From Clostridiales bacterium UBA4644 (GTDB taxonomy: Bacteria > Bacillota > Clostridia > Oscillospirales > Butyricicoccaceae): a stretch of 64,000 nt of DNA. Both the position numbers and the translations under genes were made by a program. Within the stretch, counting starts at the first letter, position 1; the number at the start of each line of letters is the position of its first letter. Positions 51,925-60,870 of this stretch are shown here, in pieces. The stretch is from assembly GCA_002405755.1 (NCBI GenBank), contig DHMK01000040.1:731-64730 (forward strand), written 5' to 3'. The notes under the pieces were generated by a model. It did not search any database and was not told where the DNA came from. It saw nothing but the letters and a program-made list of their open reading frames with translations.

Positions 51925-52185
51925 TTACTGAGCAGCGTTCAGCTTTCTGGTGAGCTGGCTCTTCTTGCGGGCTGCGGTGTTCTTGTGGATGATTCCCTTG
52001 GCAGCAGCCTGATCGATGGTCTTAACAGCGTTTTTATAAGCAGCCGCGGCAGCGTCACCGCCGGCGACGACAGCAGCGTCAAACTTCTTCACCATGGTCT
52101 TCAGCTCAGTTTTGGCAGCACGGTTGCTGGCATTGTTGATCTTGCTGACCAGGACACGCTTTTTAGCAGACTTGATGTTGGGCAC
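51925..52185 (-). CDS. rpsT: 30S ribosomal protein S20
   Basis: 86-residue, lysine-rich, all-helical ribosomal protein that binds 16S rRNA. The N-terminus PNIKSAKKRVLVSKINNASNR and the later AAAKGIIHKNTAARKKSQLTRKL are diagnostic. The start codon is GTG (52185) with GGGAGGTC seven bases upstream; in E. coli S20 also starts at a weak codon that allows self-regulation of translation, and the same could hold here. It is a single-gene unit with its own promoter and terminator, divergent from gpr as in Bacillus subtilis. Confidence 0.97.
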   Translation of the reverse strand: MPNIKSAKKRVLVSKINNASNRAAKTELKTMVKKFDAAVVAGGDAAAAAYKNAVKTIDQAAAKGIIHKNTAARKKSQLTRKLNAAQ

Positions 52186-52224
52186 GATTCTGACCTCCCT
52201 TACAGCGAAATTTACAGCAGGGAT

Positions 52225-52253
52225 ATTTTATCATTCTCCCGGGAAAAATGCAA
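52225..52253 (-). promoter_or_regulatory. Promoter for rpsT
   Basis: On the minus strand TTGCAT (52248-52253) and TAAAAT (52225-52230) are separated by 17 bases. Confidence 0.7.
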
Positions 52254-52262
52254 GCCAAATTT

Positions 52263-52292
52263 ACATATTTTTTTCTGTTCTACGAAAAATAA
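52263..52292 (+). promoter_or_regulatory. Candidate forespore (sigma-F/G) promoter for gpr
   Basis: ACATA (52263-52267) and CGAAAAATAA (52283-52292) separated by 15 bases resemble the sigma-F/G pattern GYATA-N15-GGNRANANTW with three mismatches. gpr is under sigma-F and sigma-G in Bacillus subtilis, so the location is right. No sigma-A promoter is visible for this gene. Confidence 0.35.
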
Positions 52293-52323
52293 GGGAAAAT
52301 CGTTCAGATCGGGAGGAACAGCC

Positions 52324-53178
52324 ATGGAATTGCGCACAGATCTTGCGCTGGAACGGCGGGAGCTGCGGGGCAGCGGAGCGCTGCAGGGCGTGGTGGAGCG
52401 CCGCTACGCCAGAGGCCCCTTGAAGATCACGGAGATCCAGGTGACCAGCGCTCTGGGAGAGCGGGCGCTGAATAAGCCCCGGGGGCGCTATCTGACGGCG
52501 GAGCTTCCACCGGAGGAGACCGATGGCGATCTGCTCTACGCCTGTGCCCGGGGGCTTTCCCGGCTGCTGCAGACCATGCTGCCGGAGCACGGCACGGTGC
52601 TGGTGGCAGGGCTGGGCAATCGGGCCATCACGCCGGACGCGCTGGGGCCGGAGACGGTTTCCCACCTGATCGTGACCCGCCACCTGCTGCAGACCATGCC
52701 GGAGATCTTTGGCGGGATGCGGCCCGTGTGCGCACTGGCGGCCGGCGTTTTGGGCGATACCGGCATCGAAACGGCGGAGCTGCTTCGGGGTGTGGCAGAG
52801 CGGGTGCGGCCACAGGCGGTGGTGGCCATCGATGCGCTCTGCGCCCGGTCGCTGTCCCGGCTTTGCCGGACGGTGCAGCTTTCCGACACGGGCATCGTTC
52901 CCGGCAGCGGCGCCTGCAACCCCAGAAAGGCGCTGAACGAGGCCACGCTGGGCGTTCCCGTGATCGGGATCGGCGTTCCCACCGTGGTGGAAGCCGAGAC
53001 GCTGGCCATGGATCTGGCAGGCCGCCCGCTGAAAAGCGGCCCGGAAAACCGGATGCTGGTCTCTCCCAGAGATATGGACCGGCAGATCGTCCGCTGCGGG
53101 ACGCTGCTGGGCTTTGGGCTGAATCTGGCCCTGCAGGGAGATATGCCCCCTTCGGAAATGACGGCCTACCTGAGCTGA
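52324..53178 (+). CDS. gpr: Germination protease GPR
   Basis: 284-residue A25-family protease that starts the breakdown of small acid-soluble spore proteins at germination. It is made in the forespore as an inactive zymogen and cleaves off its own N-terminal propeptide. Landmarks are MELRTDLALERRE at the N-terminus, VLVAGLGNRAITPDALGPE near residues 96-114, AGVLGDTGIETAELLRG and VAIDALCARSLSRLCRTVQLSDTGI, and the GSGACNPRKALNEATLGVPV segment. The length is shorter than the roughly 370 residues of Bacillus GPR, as in many Clostridia. The ATG follows CGGGAGGAACAGCC. spoIIP follows after 51 bases. Confidence 0.95.
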   Translation: MELRTDLALERRELRGSGALQGVVERRYARGPLKITEIQVTSALGERALNKPRGRYLTAELPPEETDGDLLYACARGLSRLLQTMLPEHGTVLVAGLGNRAITPDALGPETVSHLIVTRHLLQTMPEIFGGMRPVCALAAGVLGDTGIETAELLRGVAERVRPQAVVAIDALCARSLSRLCRTVQLSDTGIVPGSGACNPRKALNEATLGVPVIGIGVPTVVEAETLAMDLAGRPLKSGPENRMLVSPRDMDRQIVRCGTLLGFGLNLALQGDMPPSEMTAYLS

Positions 53179-53229
53179 GAGCATAAAGCGTCCGCCTTTG
53201 GAATAAAGTGTTCTGAAGGGAGGCGCGCT

Positions 53230-54234
53230 ATGGCACGAAAGAAAAAAGGAGCAGGGCGCATCGGTCTGCTGCCTGCGGCGCTGCTGCTGGGCCTGCTGCT
53301 GTTTTGGGGCAGCCTTGGCCTGCCGGAGCCGGGCGGGACTGCAGCTCCGGATATCCCGGCGGCGGACGAGCCCTTGCCGCTGCCCCAGCTGCCGGAGGAG
53401 CCGGTGATGGCGGCAGAAAGCGCGGCGCTGCCGCCCACGCCGGAAACGCCGGAGCCGGCGGAGACGCCAGCAGTGTCCATTCTGGGGACGGCCTCCGGCG
53501 GGTCAGGCGCCGGCACGGTCTATTTCAAAAATCAGACCAAATATCAGATCGACATGGACGCTCTGCTGCAGCAGCCCTGTCCGGTGGCGCTGGGCAAGGA
53601 GGGGGTCCAGGTGCTCATTATGCACACCCACGGCACGGAGGCCTATACGCCCACCGATGCCCATCCCTATCAGGCTTCCGGCGAATACCGGACCACCGAC
53701 AAGGCCTGCAATATGCTGGCGGTGGGCCAGCGCATCACAGATCTGCTGAACGAGCGGGGGATCGCCGCCGTCCACAGTGAGACGCTGAACGATCATCCCG
53801 CCTACAACGGCTCCTACAGCCGGGCGCTGAAGGATATCAATGCCTGGCTGAAGGAATATCCCACCATTCAGCTGGTGATCGATGTTCACCGCGACGCCAT
53901 CGGCACCGCCGGAAAGTATTATAAGACCGTTGCCAAGGTAGACGGACAGCAGACGGCCCAGCTGATGTTTGTGGCCGGAACCGATGAAGGAGGGCTCAAG
54001 CATCCGGACTGGCGGAAGAACTTGACCTTTCAGGCACAGCTGCAGAACCGGATCAACGGCGCCTATCCCGGCATGATGCGCCCCATCAGCATCCGCACGG
54101 GCCGATTCAATCAGCATGTCCGGCTGGGCAGCATGCTGGTGGAGGTGGGCTCCTGCGGCAATACGCTGGAGGAAGCGCTGGCGGCGGCGGAGGTCTTTGC
54201 CCAGTCGCTGGCCGACGCGCTGCTGGAGCAATAA
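53230..54234 (+). CDS. spoIIP: Stage II sporulation protein P
   Basis: 334-residue peptidoglycan amidase/endopeptidase that, with SpoIID and SpoIIM, dissolves the septal wall and drives engulfment of the forespore. A basic N-terminus and one membrane helix (about 13-30) are followed by a proline/glutamate-rich linker to about residue 90 and the amidase domain. Zinc and catalytic landmarks: VLIMHTHGTEAY near 133-144 (His and Glu), VIDVHRDAIG near 217, and SMLVEVGSCGNTLEEA near 300. The ATG follows GAAGGGAGGCGCGCT. The gpr-spoIIP pairing matches Bacillus. I could not identify a certain sigma-E promoter in the 51-base gap. Confidence 0.95.
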   Translation: MARKKKGAGRIGLLPAALLLGLLLFWGSLGLPEPGGTAAPDIPAADEPLPLPQLPEEPVMAAESAALPPTPETPEPAETPAVSILGTASGGSGAGTVYFKNQTKYQIDMDALLQQPCPVALGKEGVQVLIMHTHGTEAYTPTDAHPYQASGEYRTTDKACNMLAVGQRITDLLNERGIAAVHSETLNDHPAYNGSYSRALKDINAWLKEYPTIQLVIDVHRDAIGTAGKYYKTVAKVDGQQTAQLMFVAGTDEGGLKHPDWRKNLTFQAQLQNRINGAYPGMMRPISIRTGRFNQHVRLGSMLVEVGSCGNTLEEALAAAEVFAQSLADALLEQ

Positions 54235-54241
54235 ATAAATG

Positions 54242-54273
54242 AAAGGTCTGCGCATAAAGCGCAGACCTTTTTA
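54242..54273. terminator. Terminator between spoIIP and lgt
   Basis: A 12-base-pair perfect stem AAAGGTCTGCGC/GCGCAGACCTTT (54242-54253 and 54259-54270) with a five-base loop and TT following. A and T runs on both sides make it bidirectional. Confidence 0.85.
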
Positions 54274-54282
54274 ATGTGCCGG

Positions 54283-55182
54283 TCATTTCGGCTGCTGTTC
54301 GTTTTGCTCCTCCGGGTCAGCCGGTTCGCTTTTTTCGGCGGCTTCCGGCGGAGCGCTCTGGGTCTCCGAAGCCGCGGCTGCGGCGAAGGGCTTGGGATAG
54401 CGCTTTGTGGTGTAGAAATAGATCAGCAGACCCGCCGAAACGACGACGCAGCCAAGGCCGATCAGCTGGGAGGCCTTCAGGCCCGTATGGCCGATATACA
54501 GGCTGTCCGTCCGCAAAAACTCCAGCAGAAAGCGGATCATGCCATACCATCCGGCATACATCAGCGCCAGCTCGCCCCGAAACTTCCTGCGCCTGGAATA
54601 AAAGTGCAGGAAGAGAAAGCCCGCCAGCGTCCAGAGGGATTCATAGAGAAAGGTGGGATGCACCGGGGCGGCCCCGTTGATCACCATGCCCCAGGGCAGA
54701 GAGGTCTCGCCGCCATGGGCCTCCGCATTGATGAAATTGGCCCAGCGTCCGATGCATTGCGCCAGCATGAAGCCCATGCCCGCCAGATCGCAGGCGGAAA
54801 GAATGTCGCACCGGTGCTTTTTGCAGAAGATCAGCACCACGAGCACCGCCGCGATAACGCCGCCGTACATCCCCAGCCCGCCGTTCCAGATCTCGATGAT
54901 CTCCTTGGGATGGGCGCTGTAATAATCCCACCGATTGATGACGAAATAGATCCGGCAGCCGAGAATGCCCGCAGGCAGGCCCCACAGGGCCATATCCAGA
55001 AACTTGTCCGGCGACCAGCCGAAGTCCGGGCAGCGGCGCAGCACGTAAAGCGTGGCGATCACAAAGCAGAAGGCCAGGATCACGCCATACCACATGATCT
55101 CCTTGCCGAAGAGGGTAAAGGCCACCCGGTTGACATGGAACACATGGTCAAACAGACCAGGAAAGGAAATATCGTTTACCAT
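54283..55182 (-). CDS. lgt: Prolipoprotein diacylglyceryl transferase
   Basis: 299-residue membrane enzyme that transfers diacylglycerol from phosphatidylglycerol to the lipobox cysteine of lipoproteins. About seven membrane helices are visible. The Lgt signature is IGRWANFINAEAHGGE near residues 138-153, with the essential arginine and asparagine. HPTFLYESLWTLAGFL follows. A charged, alanine/proline/glutamate-rich C-terminal tail of about 40 residues is extra to the family core. I chose ATG 55182; TTG 55188 is the alternative. The gene starts nine bases after the EamA stop and is probably co-transcribed with it. Confidence 0.95.
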   Translation of the reverse strand: MVNDISFPGLFDHVFHVNRVAFTLFGKEIMWYGVILAFCFVIATLYVLRRCPDFGWSPDKFLDMALWGLPAGILGCRIYFVINRWDYYSAHPKEIIEIWNGGLGMYGGVIAAVLVVLIFCKKHRCDILSACDLAGMGFMLAQCIGRWANFINAEAHGGETSLPWGMVINGAAPVHPTFLYESLWTLAGFLFLHFYSRRRKFRGELALMYAGWYGMIRFLLEFLRTDSLYIGHTGLKASQLIGLGCVVVSAGLLIYFYTTKRYPKPFAAAAASETQSAPPEAAEKSEPADPEEQNEQQPK

Positions 55183-55191
55183 AAGCAAAGG

Positions 55192-56109
55192 TCAGCTCTC
55201 TTTCTTTTTGTTTTTTGCAGGCAGCGGGATCTGGGCCAGGATCACCGCCGCAAACACCAGCGCGCAGCCAATGAGCTCCCGGACGCTGAGCTTTTCCTGC
55301 AGGATCAGCCAGCCGGAAAGGGCAGCGAAGACGGATTCCAGGCTCATGATCAGCGTAGCCACGGTGGGGTCGGTATCCTTCTGGCCCAGGATCTGCAGGG
55401 TGTAGCCCACGCCGCAGGACAAGACGCCCGCATAAAGAATGGTCCACCGGGCGGCCCAGATGTTGGCCCAGACCGGCGTGTCGAACACAAGCATCAGCAC
55501 CAGCGTGATGCCGCCTGCCGTCAGAAACTGGACGCAGGACATCAAAACGCCATCGATCGGGCCGACGGTAAAGCGGTCGATGGCCATGATATGCAGCGAA
55601 AAGAAGAAGGCGCAGCAGAGCACCAGCAGGTCGCCGGTGGAGACGGAAAAGCCATCCTTGACGCACAAAAGGTAAAAGCCCGCTACGGCGATGGCCACGC
55701 AGCCCCAGATGACGGAGGGGATCTTCTTTTTGATGAAGATGCCCAGCAGCGGCACGATGACAATATAAAGCGCCGTGATGAAGCCGGCCTTGCCGGCGGT
55801 GGTCATGCTGACGCCATACTGCTGAAAGCTGCTGGCGATGCAGAGGAAAACGCCGCAGATCAGCCCTGCCCTGACAGACGCCCGGTCAATGGCCTTCTGC
55901 GCCGCAGCGTCCGGGCGCTGCGCTGCGGGACGGAGCCGGCGGGACAGCAGCACCACGGGGAGGAGCACCAGCCCGCCCAATACCGTGCGGATGCCATTGT
56001 AGGTAAAGGGCTGGACATAATCCATGCCGGCGCTCTGGGCCACAAAGGCCGAGCCCCAAATCAGCGCCGTCAGCAGCAGAAGAAGATTGCCGCGAAGTTT
56101 TTTGCTCAT
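55192..56109 (-). CDS. EamA/DMT family transporter
   Basis: 305-residue drug/metabolite transporter with ten predicted membrane helices in two EamA repeats. The N-terminal repeat opens with LLLLLTALIWGSAFVAQSAG, the usual first-helix motif. The second repeat includes LLVLCCAFFFSLHIMAIDR and, near the end, TLIMSLESVFAALSGWLILQEKLS. Members export amino acids or metabolites; the substrate is unknown here. The start at 56109 was chosen because AGAAAGAG precedes that ATG; the longer frame runs through the promoter. It is followed by lgt, with which it shares the promoter at 56144-56172. Confidence 0.88.
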   Translation of the reverse strand: MSKKLRGNLLLLLTALIWGSAFVAQSAGMDYVQPFTYNGIRTVLGGLVLLPVVLLSRRLRPAAQRPDAAAQKAIDRASVRAGLICGVFLCIASSFQQYGVSMTTAGKAGFITALYIVIVPLLGIFIKKKIPSVIWGCVAIAVAGFYLLCVKDGFSVSTGDLLVLCCAFFFSLHIMAIDRFTVGPIDGVLMSCVQFLTAGGITLVLMLVFDTPVWANIWAARWTILYAGVLSCGVGYTLQILGQKDTDPTVATLIMSLESVFAALSGWLILQEKLSVRELIGCALVFAAVILAQIPLPAKNKKKES

Positions 56110-56143
56110 GGGATCACTCTTTCTGTATGGGATTTCTTCCCTT

Positions 56144-56172
56144 ACTATAGCAAATCTCCCGATGTTTGACAA
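56144..56172 (-). promoter_or_regulatory. Promoter for the EamA transporter and lgt
   Basis: On the minus strand TTGTCA (56167-56172) and TATAGT (56144-56149) are separated by 17 bases, with an extended TGC before the -10. Confidence 0.7.
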
Positions 56173-56211
56173 GCGGCTTTCCCCGGCAAGCGGCAAAAAG
56201 CCGCCTTTTTT
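56173..56211 (+). terminator. Orphan terminator-like hairpin in a divergent spacer
   Basis: GCGGCTTT (56173-56180) can pair with AAAGCCGC (56197-56204), followed by C and six T residues, with another T-run at 56215-56221. On the plus strand it looks like an intrinsic terminator, yet no plus-strand gene precedes it. It may block antisense transcription coming from the EamA-lgt region. Confidence 0.45.
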
Positions 56212-56230
56212 CGCTTTTTTTCATCAAACC

Positions 56231-56258
56231 TTGCTTTTTTCGGCGTTCTGATTATAAT
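56231..56258 (+). promoter_or_regulatory. Promoter for the nucleoside transporter operon
   Basis: TTGCTT (56231-56236) and TATAAT (56253-56258) are separated by 16 bases, giving a leader of roughly 95 bases. Confidence 0.55.
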
Positions 56259-56278
56259 TAAATTATCTGTAAACAGCG

Positions 56279-56321
56279 ACAGGGCCGTAAAGCTGCGGCC
56301 CGGCCCTTGGAGAGGGGCTGT
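56279..56321 (+). promoter_or_regulatory. Structured leader of the nucleoside transporter operon
   Basis: Within the 5' leader, GGGCCG (56282-56287) pairs with CGGCCC (56296-56301), GCCC (56303-56306) pairs with GGGC (56315-56318), and ACAG (56279-56282) can pair with CTGT (56318-56321) to close both into a small multibranch fold, with some bases shared between alternatives. I do not recognise a known riboswitch, and no T-run follows. Confidence 0.3.
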
Positions 56322-56358
56322 AATCACTACTACACTGATGGAATAGGAAGGTGGAAGC

Positions 56359-57902
<1,544 letters not shown>

Positions 57903-57906
<4 letters not shown>

Positions 57907-59144
57907 AAAAGCTCATGGAAAAAGAGGGCTTCCGCAGCATCGCGGCGTCGCTGCTCTCCGTGCTCATCGGTCTGGCGGCCGGCGCGGTGATCATCCTTGC
58001 GGTGAGCCTGGCAGATCCCAGCATCTCGCTGAAGACTGCCTGGGAGGGCATCCGGCTGATGCTGTTCGGCGTATTCTCCACGGGGCGCGAGGCCGCAGGC
58101 CAGCTGACCTTCGGCTTCAATTCGGCCAATCTGGGCAATATGCTCTTCCGAGCCACCCCGCTGATCCTTACGGGCCTCAGCGTGGCTGTGGCCAATAAGA
58201 CGGGCCTGTTCAACATCGGCGCGCCGGGCCAGTATCTGGCGGGCGTCTGCGCCACGCTGTTTATCGCGCTGAGCATCCCCTCCGCAGTCGTTCCCGCATG
58301 GATCATCTGGATCCTGGCGTTTTTGGGCGGCGTTTTGGCGGGGGCGGTCTGGGGCGCGATCCCCGGCCTGCTGAAGGCGCTGCTGAATATCAACGAGGTC
58401 ATCGCCTGCATCATGACCAACTGGATCGCGGCGAATCTTGTGACCTGGTTTTTCGACGGCAGCAATCTCAAAAATGTTGCCGAGGGCACCAAGACCGGCT
58501 ATATCTACAAGACCAGCTTCAACGGCGTGGAGACCTCCAAGATGGGCCTGGACAAGCTGTTCCCCGGCTCTCAGGTCAACGGCGGCATTCTGATCGCCAT
58601 CGTGGCGGCCGTCCTGGTCTATATCCTGATCAACAAGACCACCTTCGGCTATCAGCTGAAGGCCTGCGGCGCAAATCGCCACGCGGCCCGCTATGCCGGC
58701 ATTCAGGATAAGCGCAATATCGTGCTGTCCATGGCCATCGCCGGCGGCCTGGCCGGCATGGGCGGAACGCTTTACTATCTGGCGGGCAATACCGAGTTTT
58801 TCTGGTCCACCTATCAGTCTCTTCCCGGCGAGGGCTTCAACGGCATTGCCGTGGCGCTGCTGGCGGTGAACCATCCCATCGGCGTGGTCTTCTCCGGCAT
58901 TTTCATGTCGCTGCTGGACATTGCCGGACTGCAGATCACCAACCTGACGGCTTATAATGAATATATCACCGATATCATCATCGCCGTCATCATTTATCTG
59001 GCGGCCTTCTCGCTGGTCATCAAGCTTTGGCTGGCCGGACGGAAAAAGGCCCGGCCGGAAGCCCCGGCACAAAGCGCGCCGGACAAGGCCAGGCCGGAAG
59101 CGGCGGCTGCGGAGCAGCCGGCAGAAAAGGAGGCGCAGGATTAA
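57903..59144 (+). CDS. Nucleoside ABC transporter permease (NupP-like)
   Basis: 413-residue inner-membrane permease of the branched-chain/CUT2 type. About eight to ten membrane helices are visible, starting with SLLSVLIGLAAGAVIILAV. Family landmarks are KTGLFNIGAPGQYLAGVCAT near residue 100-119 and a C-terminal GEGFNGIAVALLAVNHPIGVV. A cytoplasmic tail of about 40 residues rich in Ala, Pro and Lys follows the last helix. The ATG overlaps the ATPase stop. The second permease starts at the base after its stop codon, so the three components are made in matched amounts. Confidence 0.92.
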
Positions 59145-60179
59145 ATGGCATTTCTGATCCGACAGACTCTGATCTACGCGATCCCGCTGATGATCGTGGC
59201 GCTGGCCGGCGTTTTTGCCGAGCGCAGCGGTATCATCAATCTGGCGCTGGAGGGCATCATGATCTTCGGCGCGTTTATCAGCGTGAGCTTCATCCGGCTG
59301 CTGCAGGCCCAGGGCCTGTTTGACGCGGCGGCCCGCGCCCCGGGCGGCTGGCTGACGCTGCAGGGCTATCTGCTGCTGACGCTGCTGGTAACGGCCATTG
59401 CAGGCGCGATCTTTTCGCTGCTGCTGGCCTTTGCCGCTATCAATCTGAAGGCGGACCAGACCATCGGCGGAACGGCGCTGAATATGCTGGCGCCGGCGCT
59501 GGTGCTGTTTCTGATCCGCATCATCGCCAAGCAGAACACGCTGCTGCTGCTGGGCGGTGACTCCGCCACCTGGTTCATGCTGAAAAAGTCCACCTTCGGC
59601 ATCCCCAAGGAGCAGGATCTGGGCGTGCTGGGCGAGGCCTTTCTGAACAAGGTCTATCTCACCACCTATCTGTGCATCCTGATCTTCGTGGTGCTCTCCG
59701 TGATCCTTTATAAGACCCGCTTCGGCCTGCGGCTGCGCTCCTGCGGTGAAAATCCCCAGGCGGCAGATTCGCTGGGCATCCATGTGAAAAAGATGCGCTA
59801 TGCCGGCGTGATCATCTCCGGCGCGCTGGCCGGTCTGGGCGGCGGCGTCTTTTCCATCACCACGGCAAACTGCTCCTCCAACGGCGATGTGGCGGGCTTC
59901 GGCTTTCTGGCGCTGGCGGTTATGATCTTCGGCAACTGGAAGCCGCTGAACATCGCCGGCGGAGCGATGCTGTTCGGCCTGTTCAAGTGTATTGCCGCCT
60001 GCTTTACCACGCTGGACATCAACGGCGATGGCATCTGCCTTCTGGCGGAGCTGGGGCTCAGCGCCAATTTCTACCGGCTGCTGCCCTATGTGATCACGCT
60101 GCTGGTGCTGGCCTTCACCTCCAAGAAATCCAGGGCGCCCAAGGCGGAGGGCATCCCCTATGACAAGAGCCGCCGGTAA
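59145..60179 (+). CDS. Nucleoside ABC transporter permease (NupQ-like)
   Basis: 344-residue second permease of the importer. Landmarks are FAERSGIINLALEGIMIFGAF near residues 23-43, then NLKADQTIGGTALNMLAPALV, and FGLRLRSCGENPQAADSLGI, the cytoplasmic coupling loop. It begins directly after the first permease and is followed after six bases by cytidine deaminase. The shared operon suggests that the transporter brings in nucleosides, cytidine among them, for salvage. Confidence 0.93.
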   Translation: MAFLIRQTLIYAIPLMIVALAGVFAERSGIINLALEGIMIFGAFISVSFIRLLQAQGLFDAAARAPGGWLTLQGYLLLTLLVTAIAGAIFSLLLAFAAINLKADQTIGGTALNMLAPALVLFLIRIIAKQNTLLLLGGDSATWFMLKKSTFGIPKEQDLGVLGEAFLNKVYLTTYLCILIFVVLSVILYKTRFGLRLRSCGENPQAADSLGIHVKKMRYAGVIISGALAGLGGGVFSITTANCSSNGDVAGFGFLALAVMIFGNWKPLNIAGGAMLFGLFKCIAACFTTLDINGDGICLLAELGLSANFYRLLPYVITLLVLAFTSKKSRAPKAEGIPYDKSRR

Positions 60180-60185
60180 GCCGTC

Positions 60186-60593
60186 ATGGAAGACCGGGAG
60201 CTGATCCGGGCGGCCATCGAGGCTCGCCGCAGGGCTTATACGCCCTATTCCCATTATCAGGTGGGGGCCGCGCTGCTGACGGAGAGCGGCAAGCTTTATC
60301 AGGGCTGCAACATTGAAAATGCTGCCTTTTCGCCCACCTGCTGTGCGGAGCGCACCGCCTTTTTCAAGGCGGTCAGCGAAGGGGAGACCCGCTTTTCCGC
60401 CATTGCCATCGTGGCCGGGCCGGAGGGTGAGCTTTTGACGCCGCCCACGCCCTGCGGCGTCTGCCGCCAGGTGATGATGGAGTTCTGCGATCCGGAGACC
60501 TTCCGGATCCTGCTGGCCCGTGGCCCGGAGGATTGCCGGAGCTTCACCCTGCGGGAGCTTTTGCCCCTGGGCTTTGGCCCGAAGGACCTGTAA
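60186..60593 (+). CDS. cdd: Cytidine deaminase
   Basis: 135-residue homotetrameric zinc enzyme that deaminates cytidine and deoxycytidine to uridine and deoxyuridine. The zinc site is NIENAAFSPTCCAERTAFFK near residues 42-61, where the Cys and the catalytic Glu of the CAE motif are present, plus PCGVCRQVMMEF near 88-99 with two further zinc cysteines. This all-cysteine zinc site is typical of the tetrameric class. It is the last gene of the nucleoside uptake operon. It ends before the GC-rich hairpin at 60605-60631. Confidence 0.96.
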   Translation: MEDRELIRAAIEARRRAYTPYSHYQVGAALLTESGKLYQGCNIENAAFSPTCCAERTAFFKAVSEGETRFSAIAIVAGPEGELLTPPTPCGVCRQVMMEFCDPETFRILLARGPEDCRSFTLRELLPLGFGPKDL

Positions 60594-60604
60594 AAGACCG
60601 ATGT

Positions 60605-60634
60605 GCCGGCCGCCCGATACAGGCGGCCGGCGTT
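60605..60634 (+). terminator. Terminator-like hairpin after cdd
   Basis: A 10-base-pair perfect, very GC-rich stem GCCGGCCGCC/GGCGGCCGGC with a seven-base loop, followed only by GTTTAC. A strong stem with a weak T-run. Confidence 0.65.
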
Positions 60635-60658
60635 TACAAACAATTTGCATTTTTCCCC

Positions 60659-60688
60659 TTGACAGCGCCTGCTTTTCTCCTGTATACT
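60659..60688 (+). promoter_or_regulatory. Promoter for the riboswitch and P-type ATPase
   Basis: A consensus -35 TTGACA (60659-60664) and TATACT (60683-60688) are separated by 18 bases. The start point would be near 60695, at the first stem of the riboswitch. Confidence 0.75.
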
Positions 60689-60693
60689 CAAGG

Positions 60694-60799
60694 GGCAACA
60701 AGGGAGTAGTTGCGCATGGCGCTGCCGTGCGCGGCATGATCCGTCATCTCACGCCATCTGGCGTCGGGTCGTGCCTGAAAGAAAACGAGACTTTTGCCG
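60694..60799 (+). ncRNA. Manganese (yybP-ykoY) riboswitch aptamer
   Basis: The pieces match the Mn2+ riboswitch. GGGAGTAG (60702-60709) is the conserved first loop. P2 follows as GCGCATGGC/GCCGTGCGC (60712-60732). P3 pairs GGCATGAT (60733-60740) with GTCGTGCC (60768-60775). Between lies the second conserved loop CCGTCATCTC (60741-60750), then hairpin P4 ACGCC-ATCT-GGCGT (60751-60764) and CGG. The order and loop sequences parallel the Lactococcus lactis yoaB riboswitch, which also precedes a P-type ATPase. P1 pairs GGCAACAAG (60694-60702) with CTTTTGCC (60791-60798) with one bulged C, and that 3' strand is also the 5' arm of the terminator, so Mn2+ should switch transcription on. Confidence 0.88.
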
Positions 60800-60823
60800 C
60801 GCAGGCGGTAAAAGTCTTTTTTT
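60788..60823 (+). terminator. Riboswitch-controlled terminator
   Basis: AGACTTTTGCCG (60788-60799) pairs with CGGTAAAAGTCT (60806-60817), 12 pairs including one G-T, six-base loop, then a run of seven T residues (60817-60823). It is mutually exclusive with riboswitch P1. Confidence 0.88.
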
Positions 60824-60870
60824 ATACGCAGAATAAGATCAGAATCTGGTCAAGGAAAGGATGCATTTTT

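Noticed and set aside
56259..56358. Purine-type riboswitch before the nucleoside transporter
   Set aside because: The conserved junction bases and loop pair of the purine aptamer are absent; only generic hairpins are seen.
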